From assembly GCA_964512285.1 (NCBI GenBank), contig CAZEJO010000005.1, positions 22,656 through 86,655 of the forward strand: a stretch of 64,000 nucleotides of DNA. The letters run 5' to 3'. How positions within the stretch are numbered: position 1 is the first letter of the stretch; every line of letters starts with the position of its first letter. Positions 51,860 through 58,937 of the stretch are shown piece by piece. The translations under genes were made by a program, and so were the position numbers. The notes below the pieces were generated by a model, which made no database searches, was not told the DNA's origin, and saw nothing but the letters and a program-made list of their open reading frames with translations. Origin of the DNA: SM23-28-2 sp964512285 (GTDB taxonomy: Bacteria; Chloroflexota; Dehalococcoidia; SM23-28-2).

Positions 51860-52335
51860 CGGCATCCCTCACTCTCAAGAGCAAGAGCCCCGCTGAGACG
51901 CGGCGCATTGGCGCCCGCCTGGGGCGACTGTTGCGGGCGGGCGACATCGTGCTCCTCTCCGGCGAGCTGGGTTCGGGCAAGACCTGCCTTGTGCAGGGCA
52001 TCGGCCGGGGCCTGGCGGTGCCTGACCCTGTGACCAGTAAGTCGTTCGTTCTCCTGGGCGAGTACAAGGGCCGGCTGACTCTCTATCACAGCGATCTCTA
52101 CCGCCTGGGGGACCCCCTGGAGGCGGAGGATCTGGCCCTGATCGAGTGCTGCGCCGAAGGAGCGCTGGTCGTGGAGTGGGCCGACCGGGCCTGGGAGGTC
52201 TTCCCGCCCGAGCACCTGCTGGTGACGCTAGAGATCAGCGGCGACAGGGAGCGCAACTTGACGCTTGAGGCACGCGGCGAGCGCTACGAACAACTGCTGG
52301 CAGCCTTCGCCCGCGGCCGGCGCAGGCGGTCATAG
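51847..52335 (+). CDS. tsaE: tRNA threonylcarbamoyladenosine biosynthesis ATPase TsaE
   Basis: 162 residues. The P-loop GELGSGKTCLVQGIGRGL, switch-like SKSFVLLGEYKG, YHSDLYRLGDP, and VVEWADRAWEVFP are the YjeE/TsaE hallmarks. It works with TsaB and TsaD to make t6A at position 37 of tRNAs that read ANN codons. The start is GTG inside the thiL 3' end. tsaB follows 10 bp later. tsaD is not in the window. Confidence 0.94.
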   Translation: MATVAASLTLKSKSPAETRRIGARLGRLLRAGDIVLLSGELGSGKTCLVQGIGRGLAVPDPVTSKSFVLLGEYKGRLTLYHSDLYRLGDPLEAEDLALIECCAEGALVVEWADRAWEVFPPEHLLVTLEISGDRERNLTLEARGERYEQLLAAFARGRRRRS

Positions 52336-52345
52336 GAGCACGAGT

Positions 52346-53047
52346 GTGGAGCTGACCATCGATACCGCCTCCGACATGGCCAGCGTGGCTTTATCGGAGG
52401 AGGGTACCATCGTCGCCGAGCTCACCTGGCGCTGCCCCCGCAACCACCTGTCGGAGCTGCTGCCAGCGGCGCAGTACCTCATGCAACGGGCGGGCGTCGA
52501 TAAGGGCGACCTCAGCGCCATCTTCGTCTGCATCGGGCCGGGCGGCTACACCGGCCTGAGGGTGGGCGTGAGCATAGTCAAGGGGCTGGCCTTCGTCCTG
52601 AGGCTGCCCGTCGTGGGCGTGGGTCGCCTGGAGGCGGACGCCTACCAGCACGCCGACTACCCCGGCCCCATCTGCCCGATTCACCGGGCTGGCCGGGGCG
52701 AGCTGGCCTGGGCCGTCTACACTGGTGACGCCTCGGGCTGGCGAGAGGTGATGCCGCCGCGGCTGTCATTGCCGGATGACCTGCTGGCAACGGGCGGGCG
52801 GCGGCTGAAGAGCGCTCTCTTCTGCGGCGAAATATCCAAGGAGCTGGCTGAAAGATTGAGGGAGTCGCTGGGGCAGCAAGCGGCCATCGCCGAGGCAGCG
52901 GCCATATCGGTACGACGGGCGGGCTTCATCGCCGAGTTGGCCTGGCGGAGGCTGGTCGCCGGCCAGACGGACGATGCCGCCAGCCTCAAGCTGATCTACC
53001 TGCGGGAGGCGGTTGTCACCCCACCACGCGGCGGCAGTCGCAAGTAA
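52346..53047 (+). CDS. tsaB: tRNA threonylcarbamoyladenosine biosynthesis protein TsaB
   Basis: About 233 residues from a GTG start with AGGAGC upstream; the frame extending left overlaps tsaE and is not used. The N-terminal LTIDTASDMASVAL, NHLSELLPAAQYL, and the CIGPGGYTGLRVGVSIVKGLAF motif identify the YeaZ/TsaB fold. It is the scaffold partner of TsaD and TsaE. The typical neighbour rimI is missing and ndk follows instead. Confidence 0.93.
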   Translation: MELTIDTASDMASVALSEEGTIVAELTWRCPRNHLSELLPAAQYLMQRAGVDKGDLSAIFVCIGPGGYTGLRVGVSIVKGLAFVLRLPVVGVGRLEADAYQHADYPGPICPIHRAGRGELAWAVYTGDASGWREVMPPRLSLPDDLLATGGRRLKSALFCGEISKELAERLRESLGQQAAIAEAAAISVRRAGFIAELAWRRLVAGQTDDAASLKLIYLREAVVTPPRGGSRK

Positions 53048-53059
53048 GGAGGGACCTCC

Positions 53060-53509
53060 GTGGAGCGAACGCTGGTGCTAATCAAGCCGGACGCGATGCA
53101 GCGAGGCCTGGCGGGGGAGATCATCGCCCGCCTGGAGCGACGAGGGCTGCGCATCGTCGGCATGCGCATGGTCCATATGGACGAGGCCCTGGCTCGCCAG
53201 CACTACGCCGCCCATGAGGGGAAAGCCTTCTTCCCGGGCTTGCTCCAGTACATCACCTCCAGCCCAATCATCGCTGCGGTCTTCGAGGGGAAGAACGCTG
53301 TGGAGATAGCGCGCCAGTCCATGGGGGCAACCAACCCCGCCCAGGCGGCGCCGGGCACTATCCGCGGCGACCTTGGCATAGATACGGGCCGCAACCTGGT
53401 GCACGGGTCCGATTCTCTGGAGGCCGCCGAGAAGGAGATACGCCTGTTCTTCAAGGAAGGGGAGATGTTCAGCTACGAGCGCAACATCGACCCCTGGGTG
53501 TTCGAGTAG
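53060..53509 (+). CDS. ndk: Nucleoside diphosphate kinase
   Basis: 149 residues. ERTLVLIKPDAMQRGLAGEII, MGATNPAQAAPGTIRGDLG and the phospho-histidine in RNLVHGSDS are diagnostic. It balances nucleoside triphosphate pools. The start is GTG with AAGGAGG upstream. It ends 4 bp from the convergent rsfS gene, so there is no room for a conventional terminator between them. Confidence 0.96.
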   Translation: MERTLVLIKPDAMQRGLAGEIIARLERRGLRIVGMRMVHMDEALARQHYAAHEGKAFFPGLLQYITSSPIIAAVFEGKNAVEIARQSMGATNPAQAAPGTIRGDLGIDTGRNLVHGSDSLEAAEKEIRLFFKEGEMFSYERNIDPWVFE

Positions 53510-53513
53510 GACG

Positions 53514-53879
53514 CTACTGGATGCGTACCACCGGCGTGGCCTGCTGGTACAGGCCTTCCAAGTCGTAGAAGTGGCGCTCGTCGGGGCCGAAGATGTGGAC
53601 GATGACATCACCGAGATCCAGGAGGACCCAGCCCGACGCCGGCTCGCCCTCGCGGCCGTAGGGGGTGATGTCGTCCTTGGCCAGCTCCGAGTTGATGGTG
53701 TCGCAGAGGGCCTGCATCTGGCGAACGGTCTGAGCGCTGGCGATCACGAAGTAGTCGGCGAACAGGGTAACGTTGCGGATATCCAAAAGGAGAATATCCT
53801 CAGCCTGTCTATCGGCGAGAAGATCGACGACTTTGCGAGCGAGGGTTGCGCCTTCCAGATGGCCTCCCACTTCAGCCAA
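53514..53879 (-). CDS. rsfS: Ribosomal silencing factor RsfS
   Basis: About 121 residues. LARKVVDLLADRQAEDILLLDIRNVTLFADYFVIASA, YGREGEPASGWVLLDLGDVIVHIF and YDLEGLY match RsfS/Iojap, which binds L14 and blocks subunit joining. A TTG at 53879 is the first in-frame start after the TATAAT at 53895-53890; GTG at 53870 is the alternative. Either gives an almost leaderless mRNA. The longer frame to 54137 overlaps mnmA and is rejected. Confidence 0.87.
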   Translation of the reverse strand: MAEVGGHLEGATLARKVVDLLADRQAEDILLLDIRNVTLFADYFVIASAQTVRQMQALCDTINSELAKDDITPYGREGEPASGWVLLDLGDVIVHIFGPDERHFYDLEGLYQQATPVVRIQ

Positions 53880-53889
53880 GACTAAGGGT

Positions 53890-53895
53890 ATTATA
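53890..53895 (-). promoter_or_regulatory. -10 element for rsfS, shared with divergent mnmA
   Basis: Minus strand TATAAT (53895-53890). The same AT-rich box read on the plus strand is TATTAT (53889-53894), about 16 bp before the mnmA ATG. No good -35 is present on either side. The start codons are only 31 bp apart. Confidence 0.5.
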
Positions 53896-53910
53896 ACATA
53901 GGCAGTAGCG

Positions 53911-54993
53911 ATGAGTAGGAAACGAGTGATCGTGGCCATGAGCGGGGGGGTGGACTCCTCCACAGCGGCGGCTCTGCTGGTGCGCCAGGGGCACGAGGTC
54001 ATCGGCGTGACCATGCGCCTGTGGACGCTGGAGAACCCCGATGCGCTTGTGGATTTCCGCCGCTGTTGCTCGCCGCAGGAGATTGAGGACGCCCGCAAGG
54101 TCTGCCATGCTCTGGGCATCCCCCACCGCGTCCTCAACTTCGAGCCGGAGTTCGCCTCATCGGTGGTGGACTACTTCTGCCAGGAGTACCTACGGGGGCG
54201 AACGCCCAACCCCTGTCTGGCCTGCAATGAGCACGTGAAATTCCGGTCGCTGCTGACCAAGGCGTTGGCCCTGGGCGCTGACTATCTGGCGACGGGCCAC
54301 TACTGTCGTATCGTCAGGAATGGCCATGGCCACGAGCTGTGGCGGGCCAGGGACGAAGGCAAGGACCAGTCGTACGTACTGTACATGCTGGGACAGGAGG
54401 AGCTTCCGCGGCTGCTCTTCCCTGTGGGCGAGCACACCAAGGAGCAGAGCCGTCAGATGGCGGCGGAGATGGGGCTGCCGGTGGCGGCCAAACCCGATAG
54501 CGCCGATATCTGCTTCCTCCCCCACAGCAACTATCGCGCCTACCTCACCGAGCGCTTCCCTCAGTGGCCGGGCGACGTCGTGGACAGCAGCGGACGCATC
54601 GTGGGCCGCCATGGAGGCATTGCTGGATACACCGTCGGGCAGAGGCGGGGCCTGCCGGCCAGAGGCGGAAGGGAGCCGCTGTACGTCCTGAGCGTGAACC
54701 CAGCGACCAACACCGTCGTCGCCGGCGGCGAGGATGAGCTGATGAGCGACGTCCTCTGGGCGGAGAAGCTATCGTTCGTCTCGGGCCGGGCGCCGCGGAG
54801 GCCGCTAGCGGTGGAGGCTAAGATACGCTATCGCAGCCGGGCCGCGCCGGCCCTGCTTGCGGTGCACGATGGACGGGCGGAGGTGCGCTTCGAGCGGCCC
54901 CAGCGAGCTATCACCCCCGGCCAGGCGGTGGTATTCTACCAGGACCGGCAGGTCCTGGGCGGCGGCATCATCGCTGGAAACGGCGGCAACTGA
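53911..54993 (+). CDS. mnmA: tRNA-specific 2-thiouridylase MnmA
   Basis: 360 residues. The PP-loop VAMSGGVDSSTAAALL binds ATP, the first catalytic cysteine is in NPCLACNEHVKF, and the second in SADICFLP. GYTVGQRRGL and the C-terminal beta-barrel (AKIRYRSRAAPALL, FERPQRAITPGQAVVFY) complete the family. It thiolates U34 of Lys, Glu and Gln tRNAs. There is no clear Shine-Dalgarno before the ATG, so a short-leader or leaderless mRNA from the shared -10 is likely. Confidence 0.95.
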   Translation: MSRKRVIVAMSGGVDSSTAAALLVRQGHEVIGVTMRLWTLENPDALVDFRRCCSPQEIEDARKVCHALGIPHRVLNFEPEFASSVVDYFCQEYLRGRTPNPCLACNEHVKFRSLLTKALALGADYLATGHYCRIVRNGHGHELWRARDEGKDQSYVLYMLGQEELPRLLFPVGEHTKEQSRQMAAEMGLPVAAKPDSADICFLPHSNYRAYLTERFPQWPGDVVDSSGRIVGRHGGIAGYTVGQRRGLPARGGREPLYVLSVNPATNTVVAGGEDELMSDVLWAEKLSFVSGRAPRRPLAVEAKIRYRSRAAPALLAVHDGRAEVRFERPQRAITPGQAVVFYQDRQVLGGGIIAGNGGN

Positions 54994-55076
54994 CCGCTGA
55001 CCGAAGCGAGTTCTTGTCCGGATCGCGTTTAGTGTTTCACTCTACGTGAGAGATAGGGAGCCAGACCGTCTCTGGT

Positions 55077-55225
55077 CGCTCATCCTGGGCCTGTCGAAGG
55101 AGGAGCGGGGCTCATGGTTCGACAAGCTCACCATGAGCGGCCAAAACGGCTCACCATGAGCGCTCCAAACGGCTTACCATGAGCGGCCCAAACGGCTTAC
55201 CATGAGCGGCCAAAACGGCTCACCA
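55077..55225. repeat. Palindromic repeat followed by 4.3 tandem copies of a 23-bp unit
   Basis: An imperfect palindrome (55077-55107, arms CGCTCATCCT and AGGAGGAGCG) and a second one (55111-55137, CTCATGG/CCATGAG) are followed by 23-bp tandem units at 55127, 55150, 55173 and 55196, plus a partial one at 55219. Each unit reads CT(C/T)ACCATGAGCG then a variable GCC/CTC and AAACGG. The array grew from the end of the palindrome. The rest of 54994-55312 holds the next gene's promoter and nothing else recognisable. Confidence 0.85.
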
Positions 55226-55251
55226 CAGTTGTTCAGGTCACGCTTGACTTG

Positions 55252-55260
55252 TGCTATAAT
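55252..55260 (+). promoter_or_regulatory. Extended -10 promoter for the small membrane-protein genes
   Basis: TGC-TATAAT (55252-55260), with a poor -35 (TTCAGG, 55232-55237). It lies right after the tandem repeats and 53 bp before the ATG at 55313, which has AGGAGG upstream. Confidence 0.6.
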
Positions 55261-55312
55261 GGGCGACCAGCGCTGCCAGCGGGCAGCCCTGGTAGCTTAG
55301 GAGGTCGCGGCT

Positions 55313-55651
55313 ATGGGCATCGACAGTTTGCAGGACGTGCGGGACGTATGCATCATTGCCTTCACCATCGCCGGGACGATCCTCTTTCTGGTGGCCATCG
55401 TCGTGACCATAGCGGTGGGCGTGGCTGCCACCGGCGCCTTCCGGGCGGCGCGCCGGCTCGTCGATGAAGGGGTCAAGCCGATGGTGAGTAACGTGCGGGA
55501 GACGGTCACCTTCATCTCAGACACCGCGGTAGCGCCCATCATCCGCGTTTACGGCCTCATCTCGAGGGCCAGGCGAGGGCTGGACGTACTGAGCGGGCTG
55601 GCGCAGCGAGGGGGAGATGGTAAGGGCCGCAAGGAGGAAAAGAAAAAATGA
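55313..55651 (+). CDS. Small single-pass membrane protein, DUF948-like
   Basis: 112 residues. One long hydrophobic segment (VCIIAFTIAGTILFLVAIVVTIAVGVAATG) is followed by an amphipathic helix (RAARRLVDEGVKPMVSNVRETVTFI) and a Lys-rich tail. The arrangement resembles DUF948-type proteins, which often precede YtxH-type proteins. Its stop overlaps the next start by ATGA. The function is unknown; an envelope or stress role is common for this pairing. Confidence 0.7.
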   Translation: MGIDSLQDVRDVCIIAFTIAGTILFLVAIVVTIAVGVAATGAFRAARRLVDEGVKPMVSNVRETVTFISDTAVAPIIRVYGLISRARRGLDVLSGLAQRGGDGKGRKEEKKK

Positions 55652-55947
55652 TGAGGTTTCTTTTCGGATTTGTCTTGGGTGCGATTGTGGGGGCTAGCTG
55701 GGCCACTCTCATGGCTCCCGCTCCCGGCCGCGAGACGCGGCAGCGGCTGGAGGAGGCCTGGCGAGAGCGCACCAGCGAGGAGACGCGAGCGCGGGCCCAG
55801 GAGGCGATAAGTAAGGCGCGCGGGGGCGTGGCGGCAGCGCGACAGCGGCTGGAGGAGGCTCTAAAGGCCGGGCGGGAGGCTCAGGAGGAGACGGAAGAGG
55901 AGCTGCAGGCCCGCCGCGAGGAGGCCATCAAGGGCTCCGGAGAATAG
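55648..55947 (+). CDS. YtxH-domain protein
   Basis: 99 residues. An N-terminal glycine-patterned membrane segment (RFLFGFVLGAIVGASWATLMAPAPGRETRQRL) matches the YtxH domain. A long charged helix follows, rich in Glu, Arg and Ala, likely coiled coil. Family members such as YtxH are general-stress proteins of unknown mechanism. It is translationally coupled to the preceding membrane protein, and a strong terminator follows. Confidence 0.8.
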   Translation: MMRFLFGFVLGAIVGASWATLMAPAPGRETRQRLEEAWRERTSEETRARAQEAISKARGGVAAARQRLEEALKAGREAQEETEEELQARREEAIKGSGE

Positions 55948-55966
55948 AACGCCCCAAATCGACGGC

Positions 55967-55998
55967 AAGATCCCCCGCTGCCCGGGGGATCTTTTGTC
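55967..55998 (+). terminator. Intrinsic terminator after the YtxH gene
   Basis: AAGATCCCCC (55967-55976) pairs with GGGGGATCTT (55984-55993), followed by TTGTCTT. Confidence 0.85.
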
Positions 55999-56022
55999 TT
56001 CTGCTCAACCTGTCGCTGTAGC

Positions 56023-56110
56023 TGGCGGAGGGGGAGGGATTCGAACCCCCGGTACCCAAAGGTACACACGCTCTCCAGGCGTGCCTGATCAGCCACTCCA
56101 GCACCCCTCC
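56023..56110 (-). tRNA. tRNA-Ser (anticodon GGA)
   Basis: On the minus strand the acceptor GGAGGGG pairs with CCCCTCC, then G and encoded CCA. The anticodon loop CTGGAGA gives GGA, reading UCC and UCU. A long variable arm built on GTACC..GGTAC is typical of serine tRNA, and the T-loop TTCGAAT is intact. Confidence 0.95.
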
Positions 56111-56197
56111 AAGCCTCGCGGAACCAGAGGAACCAACTGACCATCGAACCAGGTGGAGACCAGTTTGTTGGTTCCCCGGTTTGCTGGTTCTGCCTCT

Positions 56198-56287
56198 TGG
56201 CGGAGGGGGAGGGATTCGAACCCCCGGTGAGCCAAAGCCCACACCGCTTTTCGAGAGCGGCACCATCAGCCTCTCGGTCACCCCTCC
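56198..56287 (-). tRNA. tRNA-Ser (anticodon CGA)
   Basis: On the minus strand the acceptor GGAGGGG/CCCCTCC is identical to the neighbour. The anticodon arm CCGCT-CTCGAAA-AGCGG gives CGA, reading UCG. The variable arm is GTGGGCTTTGGCTCAC, and CCA is encoded. It is transcribed first, with the GGA tRNA 87 bp downstream. The spacer contains an inverted repeat (GGAACCAAC 56129-56137 / GTTGGTTCC 56167-56175). Confidence 0.95.
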
Positions 56288-56297
56288 TGGCGTGATC

Positions 56298-56306
56298 ATT
56301 ATAGCA
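56298..56306 (-). promoter_or_regulatory. Extended -10 promoter for the tRNA-Ser pair
   Basis: Minus strand TGC-TATAAT, with TATAAT at 56303-56298. The predicted start is about 4 bases before the mature 5' end of tRNA-Ser(CGA). Confidence 0.65.
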
Positions 56307-56358
56307 TCAGAAGGAGCGCGACTGGGCTGCGGAGGGTTGGGGGTCATGAGGCGCAGGC

Positions 56359-56691
56359 CTAAGGTGTCTCGGCCGGAATAATCAGCACTTGGCCCGGGTA
56401 AATCAGGTCCGGGTCGGTGATGTCATTGGCCTCGGCAAGCGCTTCCAGATCAACGCCAAACTGGTCGGCAATGCTTGACAGCGTATCGCCAGCCTGAACC
56501 TCATACGTACCTCGAATGGGCGTAGGCGAAGGCGTTACTTCGGGCGTTGCCTCAGGCGTCGTTTCTGGTGTTGCGGTTGCCGCCGGGGTGACGGTAGCTG
56601 TCGGCGTGGCCTCCTCGCCGTCGCCACAAGCGCCTAGCGCCGCCAGGCAAGTCGCCAAGAAAAATGCTATTGCCACGCTCGCCTTTTTCAT
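56359..56691 (-). CDS. LysM-domain lipoprotein
   Basis: About 110 residues from MKKASVAIAFFLATCLAALGAC, a signal peptide ending in lipobox LGAC. A Thr/Pro/Ala-rich spacer of about 40 residues leads to a single LysM domain (YEVQAGDTLSSIADQFGVDLEALAEANDI..IYPGQVLIIP). It would be tethered to the membrane and bind peptidoglycan or another glycan. The upstream in-frame ATG at 56724 adds a non-signal stretch and is not used. Confidence 0.88.
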   Translation of the reverse strand: MKKASVAIAFFLATCLAALGACGDGEEATPTATVTPAATATPETTPEATPEVTPSPTPIRGTYEVQAGDTLSSIADQFGVDLEALAEANDITDPDLIYPGQVLIIPAETP

Positions 56692-56780
56692 TGTGCTGCC
56701 CCCGTGCTTGATTGCGTTTCTCAACCGAATGATGGCCCCATCCTACTCGCAGGCGCAATGGCTGGCAAGAGCGGATAGCA

Positions 56781-57722
56781 TCACAGCAGCGGCGGCTGCG
56801 GCGCGGAGGGCGGCTCGCGCTCGGCGCCCAGGAGCGTCGCCATCTGGCGGGCGTTGCGCACGGCGTGGTCCTGGTAGCAGTTGTTCATCAGCACGTGCAG
56901 TCGCTCCGCCCGCTGGGCCAGCTTCTCGATGGGCGCCACCCACTCCTTGAGCTCGTCCTCGGAGTACAGGTAGCGGAAGCGCTCACTGACGCTGATGCCC
57001 TTGCGCTCCCACATCTCGCGATTGCGGCCGTGGAAGCGCACCAGGGCATCGGGCGCCGTCGCCTCTGCCACCGGCGGCACGCTGGAGCGAAAGCCCTGCG
57101 GTTCGTCCACGCAGACGAAGGGCAGGCGGTGGTCGGAGAGGAAGCGCAGGGTGCGCTCGCGGCTCCTGTCCGAGAGCCAGCGGTTGTTGCGGAACTCCAC
57201 GACGATGGTGTACTGGGATAGCCGCTCTTCCTTCACCTCCAAGATATAGTCCATGCTTTCGGCGCCGGGCATGAACCAGGGCGGGAACTGGAAGAGCACC
57301 ACCCCCAGCTTGCCGGCGCTGTCCAGGGGCAGGAGGGCAGAAGCGAAGCGCTGCCACATCTCGTCCCGCAGCTCGGACGGCAGGTCGCGGTAGTAGACGT
57401 TGGCTTTCTGGCCAACCTCGGCGTCCAGGGCATCGCGCACGTTCTTGGGCAGCGACCTCACCTGCGTCGGGTGATGAGTGAACAGGGCGTAGGCCTTCAG
57501 GTCGAAGGTGAAATCGGCCGGGGTGCGCTCCACCCAGAGGCCGGCGTTACGCTCGGAGAGGAGGCCGTAGTAGGTGCTATCCACCTCGACGATGGGGAAG
57601 TTCTGGGCGTAGAACTGGAGGCGCTCGGCGGGGGTGGTCGCCTCGCGCGGGTAGAAGGCGCCGCTCTCGATGAGCGTGCGGTCGGTCCAGGAGCAGGTGC
57701 CGACGAGGATGCGGGCAGTCAC
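56781..57722 (-). CDS. DUF72 family protein
   Basis: About 313 residues from a GTG at 57722. RILVGTCSWTDRTLIESGAFYP, FPIVEVDSTYYGL, LFQFPPWFMP, VEFRNNRWL and NNCYQDHAVRNARQ are the conserved blocks of DUF72 (YecE-like), a TIM-barrel family of unknown function. A CATAAT -10 lies about 10 bp before the start, and no Shine-Dalgarno is visible, so it may be leaderless. The frame running to 57923 overlaps the TetR promoter and is rejected. Confidence 0.87.
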   Translation of the reverse strand: MTARILVGTCSWTDRTLIESGAFYPREATTPAERLQFYAQNFPIVEVDSTYYGLLSERNAGLWVERTPADFTFDLKAYALFTHHPTQVRSLPKNVRDALDAEVGQKANVYYRDLPSELRDEMWQRFASALLPLDSAGKLGVVLFQFPPWFMPGAESMDYILEVKEERLSQYTIVVEFRNNRWLSDRSRERTLRFLSDHRLPFVCVDEPQGFRSSVPPVAEATAPDALVRFHGRNREMWERKGISVSERFRYLYSEDELKEWVAPIEKLAQRAERLHVLMNNCYQDHAVRNARQMATLLGAEREPPSAPQPPLL

Positions 57723-57811
57723 GGCGATCCCTATTATGGCGCGAGGCGGGCCAAACATCCAGAGCGGGCAGGGAAGGGGCAACACAGCGGCGCTTCTCCT
57801 ATGTGCGCCTC

Positions 57812-57855
57812 TTGACAGGGCTAGGGGTTGGTGGTATGTTAGTGAGCACTCACTA
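57812..57855 (+). promoter_or_regulatory. TetR-gene promoter with palindromic operator
   Basis: TTGACA (57812-57817), a 17-bp spacer and TATGTT (57835-57840). The palindrome TAGTGAG-CA-CTCACTA (57840-57855) begins on the last base of the -10 and covers the predicted start near 57847. A repressor there would block transcription, so autoregulation by the TetR protein is likely. The ATG follows at 57858. Confidence 0.8.
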
Positions 57856-57857
57856 TC

Positions 57858-58607
57858 ATGTCTAATCGAGCGCCTAAGCGGACAGCCCAGCAGAGAAGGC
57901 GCCTCATCATCGAGAGCGCCCAAGCGATGTTCGCCGCCTCCAGCTACGCCAGGGTGAGCACCGCCGAGCTAGCCAAGGCCGCCGGCATCTCCGAACCTGC
58001 CCTCTACCGCTACTTCTCCAGCAAGAAGGATCTCTTCATCTCCACCATCAAGGCCACTCGCAGGAGGCTTCTGGACGTCTGGGAGCGGCTGGCCAGCGAG
58101 GTTGTCGACCCTTTGGAGATCATCCAGGCCATCTGCCTGGGCTACTACGACCACCTGCGAAGCCGCTCGCCGGTCATGAAGCTCCTCTTCCAGGCCATCT
58201 CCGAGGTCGACGACAAGGAGATCCGCGAGACTCTGCACGCCAATTTTGCCGCCTTCATCCAATTCCTGGCGGAGAACATAGAGGAGGGCAAGAGGCAAGG
58301 GCTGATCACGCAAGATGTGAACGCTACCATGGCCGCCTGGCAGTTCATGGCCTTCGGGCTGACCCTTGACCTGATTCACCTGATGGGCTTCGACGAAGCG
58401 CTTAACCGCAGCCACGTAGAGGACTGGGGAAGACTCTACCTAGACTCCATTCGGGAGAGGGCGCCCGCAGCGCACAAGGCCGCAGGCCGTGTGGCGTCCA
58501 ATGGATTCGACCGACACATGGTGGAGAACTGGGGAGAGCTCTATCTGGACTCGATTGAGGAGGGGGACTCTTGGTGGAGGCTAGGCGAAAGGCCACCTCG
58601 CTGCTAG
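57858..58607 (+). CDS. TetR-family transcriptional regulator
   Basis: 249 residues. The N-terminal HTH reads RRLIIESAQAMFAASSYARVSTAELAKAAGISEPALYRYFSSKKDLF. The C-terminal ligand domain follows to about residue 200. A short duplication is visible at the end: VEDWGRLYLDSIRE and VENWGELYLDSIEE, about 40 residues apart. The downstream acyl-CoA genes suggest a fatty-acid or acyl-CoA ligand, as in FadR-type TetR proteins; this is inference. Overlap with the next small gene is about 34 bp. Confidence 0.9.
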   Translation: MSNRAPKRTAQQRRRLIIESAQAMFAASSYARVSTAELAKAAGISEPALYRYFSSKKDLFISTIKATRRRLLDVWERLASEVVDPLEIIQAICLGYYDHLRSRSPVMKLLFQAISEVDDKEIRETLHANFAAFIQFLAENIEEGKRQGLITQDVNATMAAWQFMAFGLTLDLIHLMGFDEALNRSHVEDWGRLYLDSIRERAPAAHKAAGRVASNGFDRHMVENWGELYLDSIEEGDSWWRLGERPPRC

Positions 58608-58765
58608 ATGAGCGGTGCCTCTGTGGCAATCTCGTGGCCAAGATTTCCCTTGACGGGGTAGAGATTCTCTGCCGTCGCTGCAAGAGGATCCACCTCATTC
58701 CCTGGCCAGGGGAAAGGAGGGAAGATAGCGCTACACAGAAGACCAAAATGACCGTGAATCGCTAG
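58574..58765 (+). CDS. Small Com-like zinc-finger protein
   Basis: About 63 residues from GTG 58574 (TTG 58571 is an alternative), with GAGGAGGGGG as ribosome site. CLCGNLVAK, then 10 residues, then CRRCKRIHLIP is the pattern of the phage Mu Com family, whose zinc finger binds mRNA and activates translation of mom. Here it overlaps the end of the TetR gene. A regulatory RNA-binding role is possible but unproven; many bacterial genomes carry such orphans. Confidence 0.65.
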   Translation: MEARRKATSLLDERCLCGNLVAKISLDGVEILCRRCKRIHLIPWPGERREDSATQKTKMTVNR

Positions 58766-58825
58766 ACAAAGAGGCCAGAGATAGCAACTCCAGAGCCCAG
58801 GACGAGCGCATTGTCGAATCGTGCT

Positions 58826-58846
58826 GGGCGGTTTTGTTTTCCGCCC
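58826..58846 (+). terminator. Hairpin with T-rich loop
   Basis: GGGCGG and CCGCCC enclose TTTTGTTTT. The T-run is in the loop, so this is an unusual or non-functional terminator between the Com-like gene and the ferredoxin gene. Confidence 0.4.
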
Positions 58847-58897
58847 ATCGAGGGCCAGGAGTGCCGCCAGCTCCTGAGAATTCGATAGGAGGGAAGC

Positions 58898-58933
58898 ATG
58901 GACTTCACGGTGCCGGAAGAAAAGAAGGCTTAA
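58898..58933 (+). pseudogene. 11-codon open frame resembling an acyl-CoA dehydrogenase start
   Basis: ATG at 58898 is preceded by AGGAGGGAAG and encodes MDFTVPEEKKA, then stops; the next gene starts 4 bp later. The peptide resembles MDFRFTPEEQA of the acyl-CoA dehydrogenases 3-5 kb downstream. It may be a decayed gene start or a reused ribosome-loading leader. Confidence 0.5.
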
Positions 58934-58937
58934 TGAC

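Noticed and set aside
55127..55225. CRISPR array
   Set aside because: The 23-bp units are contiguous with no spacers and no cas genes are present; it is a simple tandem repeat.
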